A stretch of 64,000 nucleotides of DNA from Variovorax guangxiensis (GTDB lineage: Bacteria > Pseudomonadota > Gammaproteobacteria > Burkholderiales > Burkholderiaceae_C): positions 158,459 through 222,458 of the forward strand of contig NZ_RXFT01000011.1 of the NCBI RefSeq assembly GCF_003952165.1, written 5' to 3'. The notes under the pieces were generated by a model. The model saw only the letters and a program-made list of their open reading frames with translations. It was not told where the DNA came from and made no database searches. Of the stretch, positions 9,186 through 16,673 are shown piece by piece (position 1 is the first letter of the stretch; every line of letters begins with the position of its first letter). A program made the position numbers and the translations under genes.

Positions 9186-10661
9186 ATGAACGCACTGTTT
9201 TCTTCCACCTCCCGCTTTTCGTTTTCGGCGCTCGCACTGGCCGCCATGCTCGCGGGCTGCGCGGTCGGCCCGCGCTACGAGCAGCCGGCCACCGCCGCGT
9301 CGGCCAACTGGAAGGAGCAGAAGGCCGCCGAAGGCTGGCTGCCCGCGGCGCCGGCCGACGCGCTCGACCGCGGCAAATGGTGGAAGCTCTTCGGCGACGC
9401 CACGCTCGACGACCTGGCCGGCCGCGTGCAGGTGTCGAACCAGAACATCGCCGCCGCGGTGGCCAACTACACGCAGGCCCAGGCGCTGGTGCGCGGCGAG
9501 CGCGCGGCGCTGTTCCCGTCGGTGTCGCTCGATGGCAGCGGCAGGCGCTCGGGCACGGTGGGTGGCAGCAGCACGTCGAGCCCGTCGAACAGCTTCTCGG
9601 CATCGTTGGGCGCGAGCTGGACGCCCGACGTCTGGGGCCGGCTGCGCGAGGCGGTGAGCAGCGCGCAGGCCAACGCACAGGCCAGCGAGGCCGACCTGGC
9701 CGCGGCGCGGCTCTCGGCCATCGGCGACCTGGCGACCAACTATTTCTCGCTGCGCGAGGCCGATGCGGAGATCGTGCTGCTCGACGAGACCATCCAGGGC
9801 TACCAGCGCGCCTTCGACATCACCAGCAATCGCTATGCCGCCGGCATTGCCGCGCAGACCGACGTGCTGCAGGCGCAGACGCAGCTGGTGAATGCCAAGG
9901 CCGAGCGCGTGGGCCTGCAGCGCACGCGCGCCACCTACGAGCACGCCATCGCGGCGCTGATCGGCGTGGCGCCGGCCGACTTCAGCCTGCCCGCCGCGCA
10001 ATGGACGCCCACGGTGCCCGGCGTGCCGCTGGGCGTGCCCTCGACGCTGCTGCAGCGCCGTCCCGACATCGCGGCGGCCGAGCGCTCGGTGGCGGCGGCC
10101 AATGCGCAGATCGGCATTGCGCGCGCGGCGTACTTCCCGAACATCAGCCTCACGGCGTCGGTCGGCAGCAGCAACGTCAGCCGCGTGAAGGACCTGTTCA
10201 GCTCGTCCAACACGCTGTGGGGGCTGGGGCTGTCGGTTGCGCAGGTGGTGTTCGACGCAGGCGCGATCGCGGCCAATGTCGATTCGGCGAAGGCGGGCTA
10301 CGAATCCAGCGTGGCGCGATATCGCCAGACCGTGCTCACGGCCTTCCAGGCGGTGGAAGACCAGCTCACCGCGAGTGCGACGCTCGCGCAGCAGGAGGGC
10401 CTGCGCCGCGAGGCCTCGGCGGCGGCGGACAAGACCGAGCAGCAGCTGCTCAACCGCTACCGCGCGGGGCAGGTCAGCTACACCGACGTGGTCACGGCAC
10501 AGGCCGCCGCACTCAGCGCGCGACGCACGCTGGTGCAGCTGCAGGTCAACCGCCAGACCACGGCCATCGCGTTGATCCAGGCGATGGGCGGTGGCTGGCA
10601 GGCCGGGTGGATGGACGGCGCCGCGCAGGCGCAGCCCGCCACATCGCCTGCCACGCGGTAA
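9186..10661 (+). CDS. Outer-membrane efflux lipoprotein, NodT/OprM family
   Basis: TolC-like channel completing the RND pump; 491 residues starting 18 bases after the mdtC stop. The N-terminus is a lipoprotein signal with lipobox LAGC, Cys25 being lipidated. Two OEP repeats follow: the first around 'WWKLFGDATLDDLAGRVQVSNQNIAAAVANY', the second around 'LLQRRPDIAAAERSVAAANAQIGIARAAYFPNISL', a strongly conserved NodT-family block. A C-terminal 'LNRYRAGQVSYTDVVTAQ' is also typical. Context fixes its role as partner of the adaptor and two permeases. Confidence 0.93.
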   Translation: MNALFSSTSRFSFSALALAAMLAGCAVGPRYEQPATAASANWKEQKAAEGWLPAAPADALDRGKWWKLFGDATLDDLAGRVQVSNQNIAAAVANYTQAQALVRGERAALFPSVSLDGSGRRSGTVGGSSTSSPSNSFSASLGASWTPDVWGRLREAVSSAQANAQASEADLAAARLSAIGDLATNYFSLREADAEIVLLDETIQGYQRAFDITSNRYAAGIAAQTDVLQAQTQLVNAKAERVGLQRTRATYEHAIAALIGVAPADFSLPAAQWTPTVPGVPLGVPSTLLQRRPDIAAAERSVAAANAQIGIARAAYFPNISLTASVGSSNVSRVKDLFSSSNTLWGLGLSVAQVVFDAGAIAANVDSAKAGYESSVARYRQTVLTAFQAVEDQLTASATLAQQEGLRREASAAADKTEQQLLNRYRAGQVSYTDVVTAQAAALSARRTLVQLQVNRQTTAIALIQAMGGGWQAGWMDGAAQAQPATSPATR

Positions 10662-10703
10662 GCGCGGCGAGCGCTGATACCACCTGATCGGCGCGGGCGG
10701 TCG

Positions 10704-11069
10704 TCAATGCGCCGGGCGGTCCATGGTGTGACCCAGGTAGTCCTTGTCGGTCACGAGAACCCACAGCGCCAGCACCAGGATCACCGCGGCCACGAGCACC
10801 GCGTTGACCATCGCCGTCTCGGTGCCGCGGAAGCCGAGCACCCAGGGCGATACCGCGAGCCAGGCCGCCAGCGCGACCTCGGTCCATTCTTCCCACTGCC
10901 GTGGCACGAAGGTCGCACCCAGGGCCACCGCGCCGAGCACGATGCCGGTCGCCACCATCGTCCACATGGCGGCCGTCATGCCCGAAAAGCCCAGGACCCA
11001 GGGCGAGACGATCAGCCAGGCGCCGGCGGCGGCGTTGACGGGGTCTTGCCAATGCTTCACTTGCTTCAT
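10704..11069 (-). CDS. SPW-repeat membrane protein
   Basis: Small inner-membrane protein of 121 residues with two SPW repeats, 'WLIVSPWVLGF' and 'WLAVSPWVLGF', each followed by hydrophobic helices, about four transmembrane segments in all. The start is set at the ATG at 11069, because AGGAGGT lies eight bases before it; the earlier in-frame ATG and TTG would be too close to or upstream of that site. The family is common in Proteobacteria and has no known function. It is convergent with the efflux operon (42-base gap) and divergent from the TetR gene. Confidence 0.82.
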   Translation of the reverse strand: MKQVKHWQDPVNAAAGAWLIVSPWVLGFSGMTAAMWTMVATGIVLGAVALGATFVPRQWEEWTEVALAAWLAVSPWVLGFRGTETAMVNAVLVAAVILVLALWVLVTDKDYLGHTMDRPAH

Positions 11070-11262
11070 GGTCATTACCTCCTGTCGCGACAAGGCGCCG
11101 CGACAGTTTTTTGACCCATGGCGCGGCGGAGGGGTTCCTGCTGGAGCTGCGTCGCGCCTAGAGTGGCAACTCCAATGTTTCCCACTTGCGCGGCACGGTC
11201 ACCTGGCGGCGGAGGTCGTCGGTCGGCGTCGCCTGGGAGCCCCGGACGGGAAGACGCCATGG

Positions 11263-11308
11263 TTGCCAGCATCCGGATCGCGTTTCTATAATTGAGCACG
11301 TACTCAAT
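11263..11308 (+). promoter_or_regulatory. TetR gene promoter with overlapping palindromic operator
   Basis: TTGCCA at 11263-11268, an 18-base spacer and TATAAT at 11287-11292 form a good sigma-70 promoter. Overlapping the -10 and start site is ATTGAGCACGTACTCAAT (11291-11308), palindromic in 16 of 18 positions. Its position explains autorepression: the bound regulator would cover the -10 box. The TetR start codon is 24 bases downstream. The 200 bases between this site and the SPW gene hold nothing else I can identify. Confidence 0.75.
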
Positions 11309-11332
11309 CAATAAAAGAATCCGACGCGAGCC

Positions 11333-11917
11333 ATGGCCAGACCCAGAAGCGAAGACAAGCGCAACGCGATCCTCGACGCAGCCATTGCCGAGTTCGCCAG
11401 CCGGGGCGCGTGGAGCACGCCCACCTCGGCCATTTCGCGCGCGGCAGGCGTGGCCGAGGGCACGCTCTTCACCTACTTCGCGAACAAGGAAGCGCTGGTC
11501 AACGATCTCTACCGCCAGCTGAAGACCGAGCTCGCCGAGGTCATGCTCGCCGACTGGCCCGAGGAGGCGGACCCCAAGACAAAGTACCGCCACATCTGGG
11601 ACCGCTACGTGTACTGGGGCGTCGACAACCCGGAAAAATTCAAGGTGATGTCGCAGCTCAAGGTGTCGGACCAGGTGAGCGATGAAAGCAAGGCGGCGGG
11701 CATGGCGCCATTCCTGCGGCTGGAGGTGCTGGCGACGGAGTGCATCCGCAACGGGCTGATACGCGACCAGCCGCTGCCCTTCCTCGGCGCGATGCTGGGC
11801 GCGATGGCCGAGACCACGATGGTCTTCGTCGCGCAGACCAAGAGCAGGAAAGGGCGCGCCGGCTACTGCGAAGCCGGCTTCGAGACCTTCTGGCGCGGCA
11901 TCGTCGCCGGCGCCTGA
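11333..11917 (+). CDS. TetR/AcrR family transcriptional regulator
   Basis: 194-residue repressor. The N-terminal HTH is clear: 'ILDAAIAEFASRGAWSTPTSAISRAAGVAEGTLFTYFANKEALVNDLY' is the canonical TetR DNA-binding domain (helix 3 around GTLFTYF). The C-terminal ligand domain is all-helical and not diagnostic. A near-perfect palindrome overlies its own promoter. It is followed after 35 bases by the IorB/IorA genes on the same strand, so it probably controls that oxidoreductase in response to a substrate or product. Confidence 0.9.
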   Translation: MARPRSEDKRNAILDAAIAEFASRGAWSTPTSAISRAAGVAEGTLFTYFANKEALVNDLYRQLKTELAEVMLADWPEEADPKTKYRHIWDRYVYWGVDNPEKFKVMSQLKVSDQVSDESKAAGMAPFLRLEVLATECIRNGLIRDQPLPFLGAMLGAMAETTMVFVAQTKSRKGRAGYCEAGFETFWRGIVAGA

Positions 11918-11952
11918 GTCCCCCGCAGATCCCCACGAGAGAGAACCACACC

Positions 11953-14220
11953 ATGCCCAAGCTCAAGCGCCGCCATTTCGTTCTTGGCACCGTGGGGGCC
12001 GTCGGCGCCCTCGTCGTCGGCTGGTCGGCCACGCCGGCCGCGTCGCGGCTCGTGCCGGCCGAGCCCTTGTCGGCCGCCCCAGGGCAGGTCGCGCTCAACG
12101 GCTGGGTCAAGGTGGGCAGCGACAACACGGTCACGCTGATGATGTCGCAGTCGGAAATGGGGCAGGGCACGCACACCGGGCTGTCGATGCTTCTCGCCGA
12201 AGAAATGGGCGCCTCGCTCGAGCAGATCCGGCTGGAGACGGCCGGCCCCGACGCCATCTACAACAACCAGGCAGCGATCCTCGACGCGCTGCCTTTCCGG
12301 CCCGGCGATGAGGGCGCGGTGAAGCGCTCGACGCAGCACGTGGTCGGCAAGCTGCTGCGCTCGATTCCGGGGCTCTCGGGCACGGGCGGCTCATCGAGCA
12401 TCACCGACCAGTGGATGCCGCTGCGCGAGGCCGGCGCATCGGCGCGCACCATGCTGCTGGGCGCCGCCGCCGCGCTGTGGCAGGTGCCCGTGGCCGAATG
12501 CAGCGCCGAAGCCGGGCGCGTTCTGCATGTCAGCGGCAAGAGCGCCACTTTCGGCGAACTGGCCCCGAAGGCCGCGCAGCAGCCGCTGCCGGCGCAGGTG
12601 GCTCTGAAGAAGCCTGCCGATTTCAAGCTCATCGGCCAGCCCGCGCGGCGCGTGGACGGCGCGGCCAAGCTCGACGGCTCCGCCACCTTCGGCCTCGACG
12701 TGCTTCCTCCGGGCCTGCTGTACGCGAGCATCGCGATGTGCCCGACCACCGGCGGCCGCGTCGCGAGCTTCGACGCCACGGCGGCGCAGAAGCTGCCGGG
12801 CGTGCGCAAGGTGATGGCGCTGGAGCCGGTCGGTGCCACGCTCATCGGCACCGGCGCCACGCCGGGCGGCGTGGCCGTGATCGCCGACACGCCGTACCAC
12901 GCGATGCGCGCCGTGAAGGCGCTCGCCATCGAATGGGACCACGGCCCGGCCGCCAGCCTTTCGAGCGTCGAGATGATCGAGCGGCTCTCGCAGACGCTGC
13001 GCACCAGGCCCGGCAACGCGCAACTGAACGACGGCGACGTGGCCGCCGCGTTCCGGTCATCCGCCAAGACCATCGAGGCCGAGTACCGCGTGCCCTTCCT
13101 GGCCCACGCGACCATGGAGCCGATGAACTGCACGGTGCAGTTCAAGGACGGCAAGGCGACCGTCTGGGCGCCGACGCAGGCGCCGGGCTTCACGCGCAAC
13201 GCGGCGGCCAAGGCACTCGGCATCGACGCCGCCAAGGTCGAGCTGCACGTGACCTATCTCGGCGGCGGCTTCGGCCGGCGCTACAGCACCGACTTCGTCA
13301 CCCAGGCCGCCACGCTGGCGCGCGAGACCGGCGGCGCGCCGGTGCAGCTCTTCTGGTCGCGCGAGGAGGACATGGCGCACGACTTCTACCGGCCGGCCTA
13401 CGTCGCGCGATGCAAGGCGGGCTTCGATGCGGCTGGCGCGCTGGTTGCCTGGCAGACCACGACGGCCGGCTCGAGCATGGGCGCGCCCTCGTTCATGGAC
13501 ACCACCACCGATGGCGCGTGGAATACGGCCTACGCATTTCCCAATGCGCGTGTCGCCCACGAGCCGGTGGAATCGGCCATGCCCACGGGCGTGTGGCGCT
13601 CGGTCGCGCATTCGCAGAACGCCTTCTTCGTCGAGAGCTTCATCGACGAATGCGCCGCCGCAGCGGGCAAGGACCCGGTGGCGTTCCGCGCCGCGCTGCT
13701 CGCGAAGGACGAGCGCCACCTGCGCGTGCTCAGGCGCGTGGCCGAGCTGTCGAACTGGGGCCAGCCACCGGAGCCGGGGCCCGACGGCGCGAAGAGGGCG
13801 CGCGGGCTGGCGATCCACCGTTCCTTCGGCAGCATCGTCGCGCAGGTGGCGGAGGTGTCGGTCTCGGCGGACCGGCAGGTGCGGGTGCACCGTGTTGTCT
13901 GCGTCATCGACTGCGGCGTGGCCGTCAATCCGAACCTGATCCGCCAGCAGATGGAAGGCGCCATCGTCTACGGCCTCTCCGCCGCGCTGCGCGGCGAGAT
14001 CACGGTCGAGAAGGGGCAGGTGCAGCAGAGCAACTTCCACGACTACGTGCCGCTGCGCATGAACGAGTGCCCGGCCATCGAGGTCGAGATCGCCGCCAGC
14101 GGCGAGGCGCCCGGTGGCGTTGGCGAGCCCGGCACCCCGCCCATTGCGCCGGCGGTGGCGAATGCCGTGTTCGCGCTCACCGGGCAGCGGCTGCGCAGCC
14201 TGCCGCTGAAGCTCGCCTGA
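11953..14220 (+). CDS. iorB: Molybdopterin-binding subunit of a periplasmic molybdenum hydroxylase (IorB type)
   Basis: Large subunit of a xanthine-oxidase-family hydroxylase, 755 residues. ATG at 11953, preceded by GAGAGAG. The N-terminus KLKRRHFVLG followed by a hydrophobic stretch is a twin-arginine signal, so the folded cofactor-loaded enzyme is probably exported. Family blocks: 'SQSEMGQGTHTGLSMLLAEEMGASLEQI', 'GGGFGRRYSTDFVTQA', and near the C-terminus 'GGVGEPGTPPIAPAVANAVF', whose Glu is the conserved catalytic base. Such enzymes hydroxylate N-heterocycles (isoquinoline) or oxidise aldehydes; the substrate here is unknown. The FeS subunit follows after 37 bases. No cytochrome c subunit gene is adjacent. 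Confidence 0.88.
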   Translation: MPKLKRRHFVLGTVGAVGALVVGWSATPAASRLVPAEPLSAAPGQVALNGWVKVGSDNTVTLMMSQSEMGQGTHTGLSMLLAEEMGASLEQIRLETAGPDAIYNNQAAILDALPFRPGDEGAVKRSTQHVVGKLLRSIPGLSGTGGSSSITDQWMPLREAGASARTMLLGAAAALWQVPVAECSAEAGRVLHVSGKSATFGELAPKAAQQPLPAQVALKKPADFKLIGQPARRVDGAAKLDGSATFGLDVLPPGLLYASIAMCPTTGGRVASFDATAAQKLPGVRKVMALEPVGATLIGTGATPGGVAVIADTPYHAMRAVKALAIEWDHGPAASLSSVEMIERLSQTLRTRPGNAQLNDGDVAAAFRSSAKTIEAEYRVPFLAHATMEPMNCTVQFKDGKATVWAPTQAPGFTRNAAAKALGIDAAKVELHVTYLGGGFGRRYSTDFVTQAATLARETGGAPVQLFWSREEDMAHDFYRPAYVARCKAGFDAAGALVAWQTTTAGSSMGAPSFMDTTTDGAWNTAYAFPNARVAHEPVESAMPTGVWRSVAHSQNAFFVESFIDECAAAAGKDPVAFRAALLAKDERHLRVLRRVAELSNWGQPPEPGPDGAKRARGLAIHRSFGSIVAQVAEVSVSADRQVRVHRVVCVIDCGVAVNPNLIRQQMEGAIVYGLSAALRGEITVEKGQVQQSNFHDYVPLRMNECPAIEVEIAASGEAPGGVGEPGTPPIAPAVANAVFALTGQRLRSLPLKLA

Positions 14221-14257
14221 GCGGCAGGACACCGGACAAACAAGCAAGGAAAACGCG

Positions 14258-14719
14258 ATGACCACCACGCTCACCGTCAACGGCAAGGCCGTCACCGTCA
14301 ATGCCGAACCCGATACCCCCCTGCTGTGGGTGCTGCGCGGCGAGATGCGGCTCGTCGGCACCAAGTTCGGCTGCGGCAAGGCGCTTTGCGGCGCCTGCAC
14401 CGTGCACCTCGACGGCGAGGCGGTGCGCTCCTGCGTCACCCCGCTGGAGGCGGTGGGCAGCCGGGAAGTGACCACCATCGAGGGACTGAACGGCAAGGAG
14501 GCCGACGCCCTGCGGCAGGCCTGGGCCGAAGTCGACGTGGTGCAGTGCGGCTACTGCCAGAGCGGTCAGCTGATGTCGGCCTGCGCGCTGCTGAAAAAGA
14601 CGCCAAAGCCTGGCGATGACGACATTTCTTCCGCAATGAGCGGAAACATTTGTCGCTGCGGTACCTATCCGCGCATCCGCGCCGCCATTCACATCGCCGC
14701 GCAGACAGCCTCACGCTGA
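14258..14719 (+). CDS. iorA: [2Fe-2S] subunit of molybdenum hydroxylase (IorA type)
   Basis: Small electron-transfer subunit, 153 residues, the usual length. A plant-type ferredoxin domain is first, with cysteines in 'FGCGKALCGACTVHLDG' and 'VRSC'. The second, all-helical cluster-binding domain has 'QCGYCQSGQ' and 'NICRCGTYPRI'. All eight cluster cysteines appear present. It takes electrons from the molybdenum site of the upstream subunit. It has no signal peptide, so export would be by hitch-hiking with the Tat-targeted partner, as known for this family. Confidence 0.92.
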   Translation: MTTTLTVNGKAVTVNAEPDTPLLWVLRGEMRLVGTKFGCGKALCGACTVHLDGEAVRSCVTPLEAVGSREVTTIEGLNGKEADALRQAWAEVDVVQCGYCQSGQLMSACALLKKTPKPGDDDISSAMSGNICRCGTYPRIRAAIHIAAQTASR

Positions 14720-14807
14720 GAAGAACTGGCCAGGTTTCGGGCGGCGCAACCGGGCGGGGGCGGGTTAACGCTCGTGGTCAGAAAGCTGTTTACAAAAATT
14801 AAGAATT

Positions 14808-14853
14808 TTTCCGTAATCATCGAAAAAGCCCAGAAATAAAATTTTTACGGAAA
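14808..14853. promoter_or_regulatory. Inverted repeat in the AT-rich region before the GntR gene
   Basis: TTTCCGTAA (14808-14816) and TTACGGAAA (14845-14853) form a perfect 9-bp inverted repeat with a 28-base spacer. They lie in a strikingly AT-rich patch of an otherwise GC-rich region. A second small dyad, GTACG..CGTAC, lies at 14873-14886. One or both could be operators for the downstream GntR regulator. This is the only structure I see in the 212-base gap 14720-14931. Confidence 0.4.
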
Positions 14854-14931
14854 CAGGGGATATGAAGCTTTTGTACGCCGCCGTACCATCCGCGCGGCCC
14901 GCTTCCGGCCGCCCCCAGTTCCCGACTTTCG

Positions 14932-15666
14932 ATGACCCCCCCAGATCCTTCACGGACGCGAGCGTTGTCCGTGGCCGAAACCCTGCGTGACCGCATCTTC
15001 GATGGCGAGATCGCGCCCGGTTCCCATTTGATGGAAATTACGCTGGCCAACGAGCTCGGCGTGTCGCGCACGCCTGTTCGCGGCGCCATGGCACGGCTGG
15101 CGGACGAGGGGCTGCTGGTCTACCTGCCCAACAAGGGCTTCCAGGTGCGCCGCTTCAACGCCAAGGACGTGCACGACGCCTTCAGCGTGCGCGCCACGCT
15201 GGAAGGCATGTGCTGCCGGCTGATCGGCGAGGTCGGGCTCGACGGCGCGGCCCTGTCGAAGCTGACCGCCATGCTCGACGAGCAGCACGAGCTGCTGCAT
15301 CACACCGGCGAATGGTCCGAAGGCCGCGCCGCCCGCTGGCAGGACCTGGACCTGGCCTTCCACCAGAAACTGCTGGCGCTGGCGGACAACCGCTGGCTCG
15401 CCGAGGCGGTGCAGCGCGCCAGCCAGCTGCCGATCATCTTCGACAGCAAGCTGCGTCCCCACAACCGCGACGCCTCGATGCTGCTGCACAGGCACGAGCA
15501 GGCCCTGCAGGCGTTCGCGGACCACTGCCGCATCGTCGAGGCGCTGGGCCGGCAGGAAGCCGCCGCCGCCGAGGCCGCCATGCGCGAGCACATCAACTCC
15601 AACCGCGATCTGCTGGTGCTCTACCTGAGCCAGAAGAACCCGACCCGCACCCGGTCCCTGGTCTGA
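14932..15666 (+). CDS. GntR family regulator, FadR/FCD subfamily
   Basis: 244-residue regulator. Winged HTH at residues ~12-75: 'ETLRDRIFDGEIAPGSHLMEITLANELGVSRTPVRGAMARLADEGLL'. The C-terminal FCD ligand domain is recognisable from 'ATLEGMCCRLIGE', 'DLDLAFHQKLLALADNRWL' and 'HEQALQAFADHCRIVEAL', which carry the His/Asp metal-ligand pattern of the family. No clear ribosome site precedes the ATG. It is convergent with the RpiR gene (7 bases between stops). Its targets are unknown; FCD regulators usually sense organic acids. Confidence 0.88.
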   Translation: MTPPDPSRTRALSVAETLRDRIFDGEIAPGSHLMEITLANELGVSRTPVRGAMARLADEGLLVYLPNKGFQVRRFNAKDVHDAFSVRATLEGMCCRLIGEVGLDGAALSKLTAMLDEQHELLHHTGEWSEGRAARWQDLDLAFHQKLLALADNRWLAEAVQRASQLPIIFDSKLRPHNRDASMLLHRHEQALQAFADHCRIVEALGRQEAAAAEAAMREHINSNRDLLVLYLSQKNPTRTRSLV

Positions 15667-15673
15667 AGCAGAC

Positions 15674-16552
15674 TCAGGCCGGCCCCTGGCCGCCGCGCAT
15701 GGCCGGCGCCGTGAGGTAGGCCCCCGACTCGAAGAGCTGCGCCTCGGCCTGGTCGATGCGCCGGATCACCGGTTTGCCGGCACGGCTGGCCAGCAGCTCG
15801 ACCAGCGCCTCAGTCACCGCCACCCCGGCCGCGACCGAGGGGAAGAAGGAGGGACTGTTGATCGTGAAGAGCAGCGTCTCCTCCGCCAGCAGCGACAGCG
15901 GCGAGGCCACGCTGTCGGTGATGGCGACGATGCGGCAGCCCGCCGCCTTGGCCGCCCGCGTCACCTGCAGCGCCTCGCGCGAATAGGGCGCGAAGCTCGC
16001 CACCACCAGCGCGTCGCCCTTGGCGAAGGCGCGCTGCTGCATCTCCAGCGAGCCGCCCTGGCCGTCGACCAGGTGCACGCTGGCGCGGAAGAGCCGGTAC
16101 ACGTACACGAACGAAAAGGCGATCGGAAAGCAGGCCCTGAAGCCGGCGGCGTGCACGGCGGGTGCCTTCTCGATCAGCGCGCAGGCCTTCTGCAGCGCGT
16201 AGCCGCTTTGCTGGTGGGTGGCCTCGAGGTTGCGGCGCTGCACTTCGAACATCTCGCCGGTCAGCGTCTGGTCGCTGGCGCGGCCGACGAGCTGCTTGGC
16301 GCGGCCGCCGTAGGTCTCGGAGCCCAGGCCCATCCCGGCGGCGAAGGCTTCCTTGAGCTGTGGCCAGCCTTCGTAGCCCATGTGTTGCGCGAAACGCACG
16401 AGCGTCGCGGGCGTGCTCTGCGAGCGCATGCCGACGCTGCGCATCGAGCTGGTGACCACCGCGTTCGGGTGGTCGAGTACGTAGCGCGCCACCTGTTGCA
16501 GCGCGGGGCTCAGTTCGTTGAAACGCTGGCGGATCTGCTCTTTGGCGTCCAT
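15674..16552 (-). CDS. MurR/RpiR family transcriptional regulator
   Basis: 292 residues. N-terminal HTH_6: 'IRQRFNELSPALQQVARYVLDHPNAVVTSSMRSVGMRSQSTPATLVRFAQHMGYEGW'. A C-terminal SIS domain covers about residues 130-250 ('GDALVVASFAPYSREALQVTRAAKAAGCRIVAITDS'), which in this family binds a phosphosugar or other small ligand. The start is placed at 16552 because AAGGAG lies about ten bases upstream; the longer frame runs through the promoter. It is divergent from the aminotransferase operon and probably controls both units through the operators in the 121-base gap. Confidence 0.9.
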   Translation of the reverse strand: MDAKEQIRQRFNELSPALQQVARYVLDHPNAVVTSSMRSVGMRSQSTPATLVRFAQHMGYEGWPQLKEAFAAGMGLGSETYGGRAKQLVGRASDQTLTGEMFEVQRRNLEATHQQSGYALQKACALIEKAPAVHAAGFRACFPIAFSFVYVYRLFRASVHLVDGQGGSLEMQQRAFAKGDALVVASFAPYSREALQVTRAAKAAGCRIVAITDSVASPLSLLAEETLLFTINSPSFFPSVAAGVAVTEALVELLASRAGKPVIRRIDQAEAQLFESGAYLTAPAMRGGQGPA

Positions 16553-16578
16553 GACGGTGTGTCTCCTTGGCTGAGTTG

Positions 16579-16662
16579 GAACAAATGTACCGGAGCAGGG
16601 AAAACACAGCAGTTGACGGAACAAATGTTCCAAACAATAATTCGCCGGAAACGTTAGTTCCA
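16579..16662 (+). promoter_or_regulatory. Divergent promoter with three RpiR operator-like sites
   Basis: Site 1 is GGAACAAATGTACC (16579-16592). Site 2 is GGAACAAATGTTCC (16619-16632), with perfect GGAACA/TGTTCC arms. Site 3 is the weaker GGAAACGTTAGTTCC (16648-16662). Sites 1 and 2 are centred 40 bases apart, close to four helical turns. TTGACG (16614-16619), a 17-base spacer and AATAAT (16637-16642) form a strong promoter for the aminotransferase operon, with site 2 lying between the two boxes. Confidence 0.78.
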
Positions 16663-16673
16663 AACACCGAGCC

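Noticed and set aside
5916..10001. 1361-codon open frame antisense to mdtC and the outer-membrane factor gene
   Set aside because: His/Arg/Gln-rich low-complexity translation with no domain, exactly antisense to well-supported genes; a typical high-GC shadow. The same holds for the antisense frames 2489-4486, 15810-18203, 23268-25931 and 34977-37979.
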